From Picrophilus oshimae DSM 9789 (GTDB lineage: Archaea > Thermoplasmatota > Thermoplasmata > Thermoplasmatales > Thermoplasmataceae): a stretch of DNA of 64,000 bases. Positions within the stretch are counted from its first letter, which is position 1; every line of letters begins with the position of its first letter. Of the stretch, positions 1-8,754 are shown piece by piece. The position numbers and the translations under genes are program-made. A model generated the notes under the pieces. It saw only the letters and a list, made by a program, of their open reading frames with translations, was not told the DNA's origin and ran no database searches. The stretch covers positions 558,001 through 622,000 of the forward strand of contig NZ_FWYE01000001.1 of assembly GCF_900176435.1 (NCBI RefSeq), written 5' to 3'.

Positions 1-81
1 GAGAGCAGGAATATCACTATTATTATCAATATTATTATGAGTAATATTGTTGTTGCCGCAATCATGTATATTATTAAATAA
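1..81 (+). CDS. C-terminal end of a probable membrane protein (cut by window edge)
   Basis: An open frame enters from the left edge and ends in TAA at 79-81, giving 26 residues. They are strongly hydrophobic (runs such as TIIINIIMSN and VVAAIMYIIK), like a last transmembrane helix. A T-rich run follows, suitable as an archaeal terminator. The family cannot be told from this tail. Confidence 0.5.
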   Translation, partial: ESRNITIIINIIMSNIVVAAIMYIIK

Positions 82-160
82 TTTTACTATTTAAATTTTT
101 TTAAAAAAATATTATTAAAATACCATTATTTATCGGTTAACAGCGAAACAATCAACGTTA

Positions 161-172
161 ATTTTTAAATAT
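161..172 (+). promoter_or_regulatory. TATA box of the mvaS operon
   Basis: An atttttaaatat box is centred about 25 bp before the ATG at 192. That is the usual distance between TATA box and transcription start, so the mRNA is probably leaderless or nearly so. Confidence 0.5.
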
Positions 173-191
173 AATAACAGGTTATCCATCC

Positions 192-1247
192 ATGTCAGGT
201 ATAGTTACCTACGGCTCTTACATTCCAAGGTACAGAATAAGGCCGGAGGAGATAGCCAGGGTCTGGGGCGAGGACCCTGAAAAGATGAAGAATGGTATTT
301 TTATATTAAGCAAGAGTGTTCCCGGCCCCGATGAGGATGTTGCAACAATATCTGTTGAGGCTGCAAGAAACGCATTAAAAAGATCAAATATAGATCCAAA
401 TGATATCGGCGCAATATACATTGGTTCAGAGTCACATCCATACGCCGTGAAGCCAACCGCAACGATAGTTGCAGCCGCCATAGGCATGCCATTTAGAACG
501 TTTGCAGCAGATTATGAATTTGCATGCAAGGCGGGAACGGCTGCAATGCAGAACATAAAGGCAATGGTCGATTCAAACATGATAAAATACGGTATGGCCA
601 TTGGATCTGATACATCCCAGGGTGCGCCTGGCGATGCCCTGGAGTATACGGCATCTGCCGGTGGAACTGCCATGGTCATAGGCCGTGATAATGTTATAGC
701 CGAGATAAACAAGACAATATCTGTTGCAACAGATACCCCTGATTTCTGGCGCCGCGAGGGCGAACCATATCCAAAGCACGGTGAGAGATTCACCGGTGAG
801 CCCGGATACTTTAAGCATGTTATAGGTGCCGCAAGGGATATAATGTCAGAGTTGAACACAAAGCCTGATGATTATGATTACGTCGTTTTCCATCAGCCAA
901 ACGGTAAATTCCCAACAAGGGCTGCAAAGATCCTTGGCTTCAGTGAGGAGCAGTACAGGGAGGGGCTTATAACGCCTTATATAGGTAATACATACTCAGG
1001 ATCAACAATGACCGGTCTTTCAGCAATACTTGATGTATCAAAGCCCGGCGATAGGATACTTGCAGTATCATTCGGTTCAGGGGCCGGTTCAGATGCCTTT
1101 GATATAACAGTTACCGATAATATACTTGATTATCATAGAGAGAACGCCCCGGGCGTAAGAAAGATGATGGAAAGCACAGAGTATATTGATTATGCTGTTT
1201 ATTCAAAATTCAGAAAGATACTTGTTTTTGGTGATAACCTTGAGTGA
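192..1247 (+). CDS. mvaS: Hydroxymethylglutaryl-CoA synthase
   Basis: Condenses acetyl-CoA with acetoacetyl-CoA to HMG-CoA, a first step of the mevalonate route to archaeal isoprenoid lipids. The 351 residues match the archaeal short form. Visible active-site residues are Glu80 (GSES), nucleophile Cys112 (YEFACKAG) and His234 (VVFHQPNG). It is followed directly by a thiolase-like gene and a DUF35 gene, the trio known in archaea to form an acetoacetyl-CoA thiolase/HMG-CoA synthase complex. The stop overlaps the start of the next gene, so the two are probably translationally coupled. Confidence 0.95.
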   Translation: MSGIVTYGSYIPRYRIRPEEIARVWGEDPEKMKNGIFILSKSVPGPDEDVATISVEAARNALKRSNIDPNDIGAIYIGSESHPYAVKPTATIVAAAIGMPFRTFAADYEFACKAGTAAMQNIKAMVDSNMIKYGMAIGSDTSQGAPGDALEYTASAGGTAMVIGRDNVIAEINKTISVATDTPDFWRREGEPYPKHGERFTGEPGYFKHVIGAARDIMSELNTKPDDYDYVVFHQPNGKFPTRAAKILGFSEEQYREGLITPYIGNTYSGSTMTGLSAILDVSKPGDRILAVSFGSGAGSDAFDITVTDNILDYHRENAPGVRKMMESTEYIDYAVYSKFRKILVFGDNLE

Positions 1248-2400
1248 TGTTTATATTATTGGTGCTGGAGAAACAAAGTTTGGCGAGCTATGGGACAAAT
1301 CATTGAGAAATCTTGCCGTTGAGGCCGGGTTAAAGGCAATAGAGAACGCAGGAATATATTCCAAGGATATTGACATAATATACGGTGCAAACGGTCTTGC
1401 AGGTGTGATAAACAAGCAGGAGAACATCGGCGCGTTAATAGCGGATTTCTCAGGTCTTTCAGAGGAGGGCATACCTGCAATAAGGATAGAGGCATCAACG
1501 GCGTCTGGTGCCGCAGCTGTTCATGAGGCATACCTTGCAATAAAATCCGGTGAATACAACGTTGCAGTGGTTGGCGGTGTTGAAAAAATGACCGATATAC
1601 ATGGGCACGAGATCAATGAAATCATGTCATCAATACTTGATCGCGAGTGGGAATCATTTTACGGCGCAACACCGGCATCAATGGCCGCATTAATAGCAAG
1701 GAAATACATGAAGGATTTCAATATAGAAAAGGAGGCACTTTCGATGATCTCTGTTAACGACCACGAAAACGCATCAAGGAATCCTGATGCACAGTACAGA
1801 AATAAAATATCATTGAAGCAGGCAATGGAATCCGTCATGGTTGCAGACCCGTTAACGTTAATGGACTGCTCTCCAATAAGCGATGGTGCTGCTGCCATTG
1901 TCCTTGCATCCGAGGATTTTGTTAAGAGAAATAAAAAGGATGGAGTTAAAATACTGGCATCTGCAATAGCAGAGGATTACCTTGACGTTGGTTCAAGAAA
2001 ATCAATTTACACATTTAACTCAACAAAAAAGGCTGCAAGGCTTGCATTTGATCGTGCAGGAATCAAAAGCGATGATGTATCATTTGCCGAGATCCACGAT
2101 TCATTTTCAATATACGGCCTTCTTGCACTTGAAGACCTTGGCTTTGCGGATAAGGGAAATGCAAAGGATCTTGTTTACGATGAGATAAAACTCTCTGGAA
2201 GAATACCATTAAACCCATCGGGCGGTTTAAAGGCAAAGGGTGATCCATACGGAGCAGTCGGCGTTGGGCAGTTTGTCGAGGCCTATCTTCAATTGATGGA
2301 AAAGGCCGGGGATAGACAGGTAAAAAGCCCAAGGTACGGTTTACTTCATAACATGGCCGGCACCGGTGCGACATCCGTTGTTCATATACTTGGTGATTAA
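1240..2400 (+). CDS. Thiolase-like protein of the HMG-CoA synthase complex, catalytic residues altered
   Basis: By family and position this is the archaeal acetoacetyl-CoA thiolase that feeds HMG-CoA synthase. The TTG start at 1240 is chosen because GGTGAT lies 5 nt upstream (1229-1234) and the protein then opens with [10 protein letters not shown] as in relatives; GTG at 1231 is an alternative. The 386 residues align with archaeal thiolases throughout ([32 protein letters not shown]). The nucleophilic Cys of the ACASG motif is Thr87 (ASTASG), the His of GHP is Asp335 (KGDPYGAVG), and HDCF reads HDSF with His286 kept. Either the chemistry differs or the subunit is structural. Confidence 0.85.
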   Translation: MSDVYIIGAGETKFGELWDKSLRNLAVEAGLKAIENAGIYSKDIDIIYGANGLAGVINKQENIGALIADFSGLSEEGIPAIRIEASTASGAAAVHEAYLAIKSGEYNVAVVGGVEKMTDIHGHEINEIMSSILDREWESFYGATPASMAALIARKYMKDFNIEKEALSMISVNDHENASRNPDAQYRNKISLKQAMESVMVADPLTLMDCSPISDGAAAIVLASEDFVKRNKKDGVKILASAIAEDYLDVGSRKSIYTFNSTKKAARLAFDRAGIKSDDVSFAEIHDSFSIYGLLALEDLGFADKGNAKDLVYDEIKLSGRIPLNPSGGLKAKGDPYGAVGVGQFVEAYLQLMEKAGDRQVKSPRYGLLHNMAGTGATSVVHILGD

Positions 2401-2401
2401 A

Positions 2402-2800
2402 ATGACAGAGCTTTCAAGAATATGGAGAGAGACTGAATACAGGTACAGGTTAATAGGAAATAAATGCAACAATTGTAAAAGGGTTTACTTCCCTCCAAGG
2501 GACATATGCCCGTACTGCCACAGGGATTCAATAGGCAGGATGGAAAAATACCAGCTTAATGGCACCGGTGAGATAATCTCATATACAACAGTTCATGAGG
2601 CGGCACCTGCATTCAAAAGACAGGTTCCATACACGCTTGCACTTGTAAAACTGGATGAGGGGCCTGTTATAACTGCACAGCTAACAGGAAACCTTGAGGG
2701 CATCGATACCGGTAAAAGGGTTCATATGGTCTTTAGAAGGATTAGGCAGGACGGCGAGGAGGGAATAATAGAATACGGATACAAATTTGAAATGGATTAA
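2402..2800 (+). CDS. DUF35 zinc-ribbon/OB-fold protein of the thiolase/HMG-CoA synthase complex
   Basis: The start is the ATG at 2402, with GGTGAT 5 nt upstream inside the end of the thiolase-like gene. The 132-residue protein has an N-terminal zinc ribbon with two Cys pairs (CNNC and CPYC), then an OB-fold domain (GTGEIISYTTVHEAAPAF onward). In the methanogen complex this family holds thiolase and HMG-CoA synthase together and shapes their shared CoA tunnel. Operon position supports the same scaffold role here. The distance to the upstream gene is one base. Confidence 0.9.
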   Translation: MTELSRIWRETEYRYRLIGNKCNNCKRVYFPPRDICPYCHRDSIGRMEKYQLNGTGEIISYTTVHEAAPAFKRQVPYTLALVKLDEGPVITAQLTGNLEGIDTGKRVHMVFRRIRQDGEEGIIEYGYKFEMD

Positions 2801-2859
2801 TATTTTTTTAATTAATTCATACCAAAAGCCTTTATTAAAGATTTATAATTTCTTTATTT

Positions 2860-3735
2860 ATGATAACATACATAAGCGATGACGATGTTTTAAGGCATTT
2901 AAATATAAAGGAATGCATAGGAGAATTAAAAACTGCCTTTGAGTCATACGGGGCCGGCGAATCCAACTCATCTGCAAGGGACAGAATATTCCTTCCAGGC
3001 CATGTTTTAAACACCATGCCTGCATACTATTCAAAAAGGAACCTGGCAGGCTTAAAAACTTACATAGCAGGGAAGAATGGTATAAGATTTATAGTTTTGA
3101 TCTTCAATGTTAATAATCCCGAGGATGTTTTTGTCTTTGATGCAAACATGCTTGGCAGGATAAGAACCGGGGCATTAACTGCAATGGTAACATCACTAAT
3201 TGTAAAGAAGAATGGTATAAATTTTACATTGATAGGTTCGGGCTTCCAGGCAGAGACACAGTACCAGGCCATGGCCTCGATATATAATATAAAAAGAGGT
3301 TATGTTTACTCAAAAAATTTTGATCATGCCAGGGCATTTGCTGAAAGATTTGGTCTTGAACCTGTCAATGATTTAAAATGCCTCAGGGATTCCGATGTTA
3401 TAACAAGCATAACAAACAGCGATACACCGATATTTAATTATGATATGCTTCCGGAACATTTTCATGTAAATCTTGCAGGATCAAATATGCCCGGAAGGCG
3501 CGAGGCAGATCACAGCGTTATAAACAACGCGGATATAATCATAGTCGAGCATATGGAACAGGCCCTGAGGGAATCATCAGAGATCATTGAATCAAAAAAT
3601 AAAAATATGGTTGAATTAAAGGATTTCATAAAAAACAATGGCAGCTACAACAGAACAGTTTTTAAATCCATGGGCATTGGTCTTGAGGATCTTGCGGCAG
3701 GATACCTTGTATTAAAGGATATGAAATTACTTTAA
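2860..3735 (+). CDS. Ornithine cyclodeaminase / mu-crystallin family protein
   Basis: A 291-residue NAD(P)-binding protein of the ornithine cyclodeaminase/archaeal alanine dehydrogenase/mu-crystallin family. The Rossmann motif GSGFQAETQ lies near residue 128 and the family motif GRIRTGALTA near residue 100. Members act on amino acids or their imines (ornithine to proline, alanine to pyruvate), and the sequence alone does not settle the substrate. A LysE-type exporter follows on the same strand after 43 bp, which suggests an amino-acid context. Confidence 0.8.
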   Translation: MITYISDDDVLRHLNIKECIGELKTAFESYGAGESNSSARDRIFLPGHVLNTMPAYYSKRNLAGLKTYIAGKNGIRFIVLIFNVNNPEDVFVFDANMLGRIRTGALTAMVTSLIVKKNGINFTLIGSGFQAETQYQAMASIYNIKRGYVYSKNFDHARAFAERFGLEPVNDLKCLRDSDVITSITNSDTPIFNYDMLPEHFHVNLAGSNMPGRREADHSVINNADIIIVEHMEQALRESSEIIESKNKNMVELKDFIKNNGSYNRTVFKSMGIGLEDLAAGYLVLKDMKLL

Positions 3736-3778
3736 TATTTATGAAAAAGTCTAAAAATGTATTAATAATGATCATTAA

Positions 3779-4342
3779 ATGTTTTACATATACTTTCTTG
3801 GTATTGCCCTTGGCTTATCACTTGCGGCACCTCCTGGACCTGTAAACTCGGTAATAGCGCACGAATCATTAAAATCGAAGATCCATGGCTCAAACGTTGG
3901 TTTCGGTGCAATGACCGCAGATTTTACATTCTTTTTAATCATTTACTTTCTAAAATCCATTATAAACGTTTATATTATAAGGATACTTTATATCGCCGGC
4001 GGGTTATTAATGATATACCTTGCCTACGGAATAATAAGATCAAGGATGCCATCATCATCAAAAGGTGGCAATTACATTATAGGTCTTATCATGGGATTAA
4101 CAAATCCATTCCAGATAACGTGGTGGATCACGGCAGGGATCTTCCTGGTAAGGGAATTCTCAATTCTAATTATTATAGGTCTTTTTTCAGGAATTATAGT
4201 ATGGTGCACTGTATTTCCATACTTAATTAACAAATTTGGATATAAATATGAAAGGTACATAAACATCTTTTCATTTGCTGTTATACTTGGTTTTGGCTTG
4301 TATATACTTTATTCCGGAATAAACCTATTAATAAAGCCTTAA
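3779..4342 (+). CDS. LysE/RhtB family amino-acid exporter
   Basis: A 187-residue integral membrane protein with about six hydrophobic segments and the family signature near the N-terminus (GLSLAAPPGPVNSV). The second half carries NPFQITWWITAG, also typical of LysE/RhtB translocators. These export basic or neutral amino acids by proton antiport. It lies just downstream of the ornithine cyclodeaminase-like gene and overlaps the convergent purN by 15 bp. Confidence 0.85.
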   Translation: MFYIYFLGIALGLSLAAPPGPVNSVIAHESLKSKIHGSNVGFGAMTADFTFFLIIYFLKSIINVYIIRILYIAGGLLMIYLAYGIIRSRMPSSSKGGNYIIGLIMGLTNPFQITWWITAGIFLVREFSILIIIGLFSGIIVWCTVFPYLINKFGYKYERYINIFSFAVILGFGLYILYSGINLLIKP

Positions 4343-4936
4343 AACCCTTTTTCCCGAGATCCTGTATCTACCGCTTATTAAAAGCGCTATGGATGATACA
4401 AGAGCCCTGTGCTCCTCTTCATGTATCTTCTCTGATAATGTATACTCATCATCATCGTCATTTACCTCGACCACCCTTTGCTCTATTATTGGACCGTTAT
4501 CAACATCACTGGTTACAAAATGTATTGTGCATCCTGAAAATCTTGCACCGGATCTTATCACGCTTCTATGAACCTTAATGCCATAAAATCCACGGCCCCC
4601 AAATGCGGGCAGCAGTGATGGATGTATATTAATCATTTTATATAAAAATTCATTGACTATATAATCAGGCATGATCTTCATAAAACCATCCAGGACTATT
4701 AAATCAGGATTTATTGATAATAATATATCATTTAAAATTGGATAAAAATTACTGTCCTTTCCATTAATTATTACTGTTTCTATGCCAGATGACCTTGCAC
4801 GGTTTAATGCATTGGCCCTTTCATTATCAGATATTAATTTTATAATCCTGGCATTTATTAAGCCGGAATCAATGGCATCTATAACCGCCTGGAAATTTGA
4901 ACCGTTTCCTGATGCAATAACAACAATGTTAAACAT
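4328..4936 (-). CDS. purN: Phosphoribosylglycinamide formyltransferase
   Basis: Formylates GAR to FGAR with 10-formyl-THF in purine synthesis. The 202 residues begin with the glycine-rich phosphate loop (VVIASGNGSNFQAV). The formyl-transfer His is in NIHPSLLPAFGG and the catalytic Asp in SDVDNGPII. Length is normal for PurN. It is a single gene, convergent with and slightly overlapping the LysE gene. Confidence 0.92.
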   Translation of the reverse strand: MFNIVVIASGNGSNFQAVIDAIDSGLINARIIKLISDNERANALNRARSSGIETVIINGKDSNFYPILNDILLSINPDLIVLDGFMKIMPDYIVNEFLYKMINIHPSLLPAFGGRGFYGIKVHRSVIRSGARFSGCTIHFVTSDVDNGPIIEQRVVEVNDDDDEYTLSEKIHEEEHRALVSSIALLISGRYRISGKRVLRLY

Positions 4937-5010
4937 GATATGTTATTACTTTTAAGTTAAAAATTATTTGATAATAAATTTCTAAATACCATGATAAAAT
5001 TATTTAAAAA

Positions 5011-5295
5011 TCAGTCACCAAGCTCTTTTAAGGGCTTGTTGCTAAAAAGTATCTCCTTTAACTCCCTGTCAAGCTGCGGATCATTTCTTCTAAGGTATTC
5101 AAGAAGCAATGAGAAGTGCTCCTTTTCATCGTCCCTGTTGTGCTCTATTACCGCCTTTAATTCCGGGTCTTTTGTTACATCGGCGCGCTCATCATAGAAC
5201 ATTATTGCCTGCATTTCCTCTATCAGGGACTGCCTGGCCCTGGAAAGATCCCTTATCTTCCCGCTTAAATCCTCACCGGACTCGTACATCGGCAT
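5011..5295 (-). CDS. EncFtn-type ferritin-like protein, stand-alone
   Basis: A 94-residue two-helix protein of the encapsulated-ferritin family. Metal-ligand candidates are Glu26/Glu27 (LIEEMQAI) and Glu57 with His60 in the family motif HNRDDEKEH. Such proteins dimerise to form a ferroxidase site and are usually packed in encapsulin shells. No encapsulin gene is in this window and the C-terminus (KPLKELGD) is not an obvious cargo tag. The ATG at 5295 is preferred over GTG at 5304 because GGTGAG lies 5 nt before it, inside the end of the peroxiredoxin gene. It is the second gene of a peroxide/iron-stress operon. Confidence 0.8.
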   Translation of the reverse strand: MPMYESGEDLSGKIRDLSRARQSLIEEMQAIMFYDERADVTKDPELKAVIEHNRDDEKEHFSLLLEYLRRNDPQLDRELKEILFSNKPLKELGD

Positions 5296-5296
5296 T

Positions 5297-5980
5297 TTAC
5301 TCACCTGTTATCTCCTTTGCCTCATCCACATCTGCCTTGTTTGCATCCTGGTATGTTAGCCACCATGCATAGCCCTTGTACTTCTTTGTCCTCTCCTCTA
5401 TATCGTTCTGTGTTGCTGGCGGCGGATTCAGAACATTATCGCCTATTATCTCATTATTTGGCCAGTTTGCCGGTGTTACTATTTTATACTTATCGACCAT
5501 CTGCAATGACTTTATTAATCTAAGTATCTCTGATATGTTCCTTCCGGTTTCCATTGGGTAATAAAGTATTGCCCTGATTGTTGACCTGTCATCAACGATA
5601 AAAACAGCCCTGACGGTCTGTGTTGCTGATTGTGCCTGTATCATGCCAAGCTTTGTTGCAACATGGCCCATGGGATCAGCAATTATTGGGAACTTTATAT
5701 CAATTTTAAGGTTTTGCTTTATCCAGTTAATCCATTCTATATGCGATATCTTTGAATCAACGCTTAATCCTATTAGCTCTGTATTTAACTTTTCAAAATC
5801 ATCGTGATGCTTTGCAAATGAGAAGAATTCTGTTGTGCAAACAGGTGTAAAATCACCTGGGTGGCTGAATAGAACAAACCACTTCCCCTTGAAGTCGTCA
5901 GGTAATTTAATGTTACCCAAATTTGTGACAACTTCCATTTCAGGGAACTTTTCACCAATCAATGGCATCTTTCCTTCCAT
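5297..5980 (-). CDS. 1-Cys peroxiredoxin (Prx6/AhpC-TSA family)
   Basis: Reduces peroxides through the peroxidatic Cys in the FTPVCTTEF motif. This is the only cysteine in the protein, so an external or other resolving thiol is needed; the C-terminal Cys pair of many archaeal Prx6 enzymes is absent. The start at 5980 (MEGKMPLIG) is preferred because a TATA-like box sits 25 bp upstream, giving a leaderless mRNA; an in-frame upstream ATG at 5998 is less likely. It is followed at once by the ferritin-like gene and is divergent from an Lrp-type regulator. Confidence 0.92.
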   Translation of the reverse strand: MEGKMPLIGEKFPEMEVVTNLGNIKLPDDFKGKWFVLFSHPGDFTPVCTTEFFSFAKHHDDFEKLNTELIGLSVDSKISHIEWINWIKQNLKIDIKFPIIADPMGHVATKLGMIQAQSATQTVRAVFIVDDRSTIRAILYYPMETGRNISEILRLIKSLQMVDKYKIVTPANWPNNEIIGDNVLNPPPATQNDIEERTKKYKGYAWWLTYQDANKADVDEAKEITGE

Positions 5981-6000
5981 AGTTATGTTATTAATCACAA

Positions 6001-6010
6001 CTATAAAAAT
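6001..6010 (-). promoter_or_regulatory. TATA box of the peroxiredoxin-ferritin operon
   Basis: On the minus strand the box reads atttttatag, centred 25 bp upstream of the ATG at 5980. The divergent Lrp-family gene shares this intergenic region. Confidence 0.45.
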
Positions 6011-6125
6011 GTTGCTTATTTGTTTATTATTTTTGCTTTTTGATTATTTATAAATAAACAATGTATAAAATATTTTTAAAAGCAGTGAAAAATATTTTAT
6101 TATCGTTTTATATATAAGATATGTA

Positions 6126-6539
6126 ATGGATGATCTTGATCTTAAAATAATAAGGGAAATACGTAATAATGGCAAGGCGTCGATAAGGGAGATAGCCAGG
6201 AGATGCTCTGTAAGCCCTGGAACAGTGAGAAACAGGATAATTGAAATGGAGAAGGAGCACATAATTATAGGGTTTAAGGCAAGGCTTCAGGGGAAGAAGA
6301 TAGGCATGGAGGAGGCAATACTTGGCCTTGATGTAAGTCCTGAGCATTATTTTGAAACCCTTGAATCAATAAAGAATTTAAATTTTATTTCAGAGGTATA
6401 CTCAACCTCTGGTGATCACTCTGCAATAGCAATAATAGAATGCAATGAAAATGAAATGAACAAATGCATATCACAGATCTTAAAGATAAATGGTGTCAGG
6501 AACGTTTATCCATCACTTGTTAACACTGTAATAAAATAA
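6126..6539 (+). CDS. Lrp/AsnC family transcription regulator
   Basis: A 137-residue protein with an N-terminal winged helix (residues 1-50, ASIREIARRCSVSPGTVRNRI) and a C-terminal RAM/ligand-binding fold. A TATA-like ttttatatata lies at 6106-6116. It is divergent from the peroxiredoxin operon and may control it or itself; the effector is not evident from sequence. Confidence 0.88.
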   Translation: MDDLDLKIIREIRNNGKASIREIARRCSVSPGTVRNRIIEMEKEHIIIGFKARLQGKKIGMEEAILGLDVSPEHYFETLESIKNLNFISEVYSTSGDHSAIAIIECNENEMNKCISQILKINGVRNVYPSLVNTVIK

Positions 6540-6805
6540 TTAATTTAATAATTTTTATATTAATTACAATATTATTATCATATAACTAAATAATGAACCA
6601 ATGATAATAAGGTTTCTATGGAAATTTATATTTTAATATATTTATTATTTTATATTTTAAATTATGTATCATTTTCGTAATTCTTTTATCCTATATTTTT
6701 AATAATATTTTTCATATACCTGCTAATCCTTAAATGTACGTTGTTTATTAAAAATCAAAGCGAAATATTTTAATATAACTATGTATATTATCATATGGTG
6801 AAACC

Positions 6806-7078
6806 ATGGTTGGTATAAGTGAGCTATCCAAAACAGTGGCAAAGAAGACGGACACAACGCAGAAGAAGGCCAGGGATGTTATAAGGGAATTCCTCGCAGA
6901 GGTTGTATCACAGGCCGACAGCGGCCAGAAGATAAATCTCGCAGGCTTCGGCATCTTTGAAAGAAAGACGCAGAGCCCAAGAACAGCAAGGAACCCACAG
7001 ACAAGGGCTGAAATAAAGGTCCCCGCAAAGAAGAAATTTGTTTTCAGGGCATCATCAAAGATAAAATACAAGCAGTAA
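6806..7078 (+). CDS. HU-family histone-like DNA-binding protein (HTa type)
   Basis: A 90-residue HU/IHF-fold protein that bends and packs DNA. Thermoplasmatales lack archaeal histones in their usual role and use this bacterial-type protein as chromatin. The DNA-binding arm is visible as ARNPQTRAEIKVP, and the N-terminal helices contain SELSKTVAKKTDTTQKKA. GGTGA lies 4 nt before the ATG. GC-rich third positions compared with the surrounding AT-rich spacers suggest high expression. Confidence 0.95.
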   Translation: MVGISELSKTVAKKTDTTQKKARDVIREFLAEVVSQADSGQKINLAGFGIFERKTQSPRTARNPQTRAEIKVPAKKKFVFRASSKIKYKQ

Positions 7079-7164
7079 ATTTTTAATTAATTTTTAAATT
7101 TCTTTTGTTTAAATGATAAAATAATAAACCTGAAAGTTAATTATTATTATTGAAATATCAATTT

Positions 7165-8754
7165 ATGATCGTTCTTGGTCTTGAAGGCACCGCACATACA
7201 ATAAGTGCCGGCATCGTTGATGAAAGATCGATATTGTCAAATGTATCATCGACATATGTTCCGGAGCACGGCGGCATACATCCAAGGGAGGCTGCAGTGC
7301 ATCATGCTGATAAAATATACGATGTTATAAAAAGATCTTTTGATAACGCCGGTTTAAAACCGGAGGATCTCGATCTAATAGCGTTTTCAATGGGTCCTGG
7401 CCTTGGGCCATGCCTTCGGGTTGTCTCAACCGCCGCCAGGGCACTTTCAATTAAATATTCAAAGCCATTGCTTGGTGTGAACCATCCCCTTGGCCACGTT
7501 GAGATAGGAAGAAAGCTCTCTGGTGCAAGGGATCCAATAATGCTTTATATATCAGGTGGAAACACGCAGGTAATAGCACATTTAAACGGCAGATACCGCG
7601 TCCTTGGGGAAACCATGGACATAGGCCTTGGAAACATGCTTGATAAATTTGCCAGGGACCTTGGAATACCATTTCCGGGTGGCCCTGTAATAGAAAGAAT
7701 GGCCCTTGATGGCAAGGATCTTCTTGAGCTGCCATATTCAGTAAAGGGCATGGACACATCATTTTCAGGGATTTACACCGCGGCGAAAAGGTATCTGTCT
7801 CTTGGCAAAAATAAAAATGATATATGCTACAGCCTCCAGGAAACATCATTTTCCATGGTTGTTGAGGTGCTTGAGCGTGCGATGTACTACACAAATAAAA
7901 ACGAGATCCTGCTGGCTGGTGGTGTGGCCAGAAACGATAGATTAAGATCAATGGTTAATGATATGGCAAGGGACTCAGGTTATAAGGCATATCTAACGGA
8001 TAAAGAGTACTGCATGGACAACGGTGCAATGATAGCGCAGGCCGGTATGCTTATGTACATGCACGGTGCCAGGCAGGACATAATGGAAACAAGGATAAAT
8101 CAAAGGTTTAGAATAGACGAGGTTCCTGTTCCATGGATAAAGGATGAAAACAGCATATCATTTAAGGATAAGGGTGCAGAATCAATAATAACAAATGGTG
8201 AATTCTATGGCAGGAGTGTTGTTTTCAAGAAGAGGCCTGAAAAATCATACCGTGATAAAAGGCTAGATCTTAAGATAAGGCTTGAAAGAATGAAAAATGA
8301 ATTCTATATAATGTATTATCTCCATAAAACAGGAAATGCTCCCATTGTATACGATTTCGATAGATTTGACATGGTTTTAACAATTGAAAGAATAAATGGC
8401 TTAACAATGAACGATTACTTTAAAAGCAAATATGATGAAAACGTTATAAGAATGATAGCAGATGCCGTTGCAAAAATGCATGGTTTAAGGATATCGCATG
8501 GCGATTTAACACCGAACAATATTATTATATCTGATAAAATATATTTTATAGATACAAGCATGGGTCATTTAAGATGCAGCGATGAGGACATTGCCGATGA
8601 TCTATTTTTATTATACGAGTCAATGAAGAGCCTTTACGTAAATGGCCATGAAATGATAAAGCATTTTGAAAATGAGTATTCAAAAAACGTTGAGGATTAT
8701 AATTATTATAAAGAATTGATAAAAAAGATAGAGTCAAGAAGAAGATACGTTTAA
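7165..8754 (+). CDS. Kae1-Bud32 fusion: tRNA t6A synthesis ATPase plus kinase
   Basis: Two KEOPS subunits in one 529-residue chain. Residues 1 to about 325 are Kae1/TsaD, which forms t6A37 on ANN-decoding tRNAs. Metal-binding His107 and His111 are in NHPLGH, the phosphate loop is YISGGNTQV, and [10 protein letters not shown] ends the domain. Residues about 340-529 are the Bud32 kinase/ATPase with catalytic HGDLTPNN near residue 445. The usual IDFG motif reads IDTSMG, keeping the metal Asp but not Phe-Gly. The start at 7165 is preferred to an upstream TTG at 7150. It overlaps the convergent oxidoreductase by 4 bp. Confidence 0.93.
   Translation: MIVLGLEGTAHTISAGIVDERSILSNVSSTYVPEHGGIHPREAAVHHADKIYDVIKRSFDNAGLKPEDLDLIAFSMGPGLGPCLRVVSTAARALSIKYSKPLLGVNHPLGHVEIGRKLSGARDPIMLYISGGNTQVIAHLNGRYRVLGETMDIGLGNMLDKFARDLGIPFPGGPVIERMALDGKDLLELPYSVKGMDTSFSGIYTAAKRYLSLGKNKNDICYSLQETSFSMVVEVLERAMYYTNKNEILLAGGVARNDRLRSMVNDMARDSGYKAYLTDKEYCMDNGAMIAQAGMLMYMHGARQDIMETRINQRFRIDEVPVPWIKDENSISFKDKGAESIITNGEFYGRSVVFKKRPEKSYRDKRLDLKIRLERMKNEFYIMYYLHKTGNAPIVYDFDRFDMVLTIERINGLTMNDYFKSKYDENVIRMIADAVAKMHGLRISHGDLTPNNIIISDKIYFIDTSMGHLRCSDEDIADDLFLLYESMKSLYVNGHEMIKHFENEYSKNVEDYNYYKELIKKIESRRRYV

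Noticed and set aside
5981-5998. Longer start (MINNIT) for the peroxiredoxin
   Set aside because: The TATA box 25 bp before the ATG at 5980 would put this codon upstream of the transcript start.
7451-7951. Long minus-strand ORF across kae1
   Set aside because: It is a shadow of the Kae1 frame: low-complexity Pro/His/Gln-rich protein, no family features.
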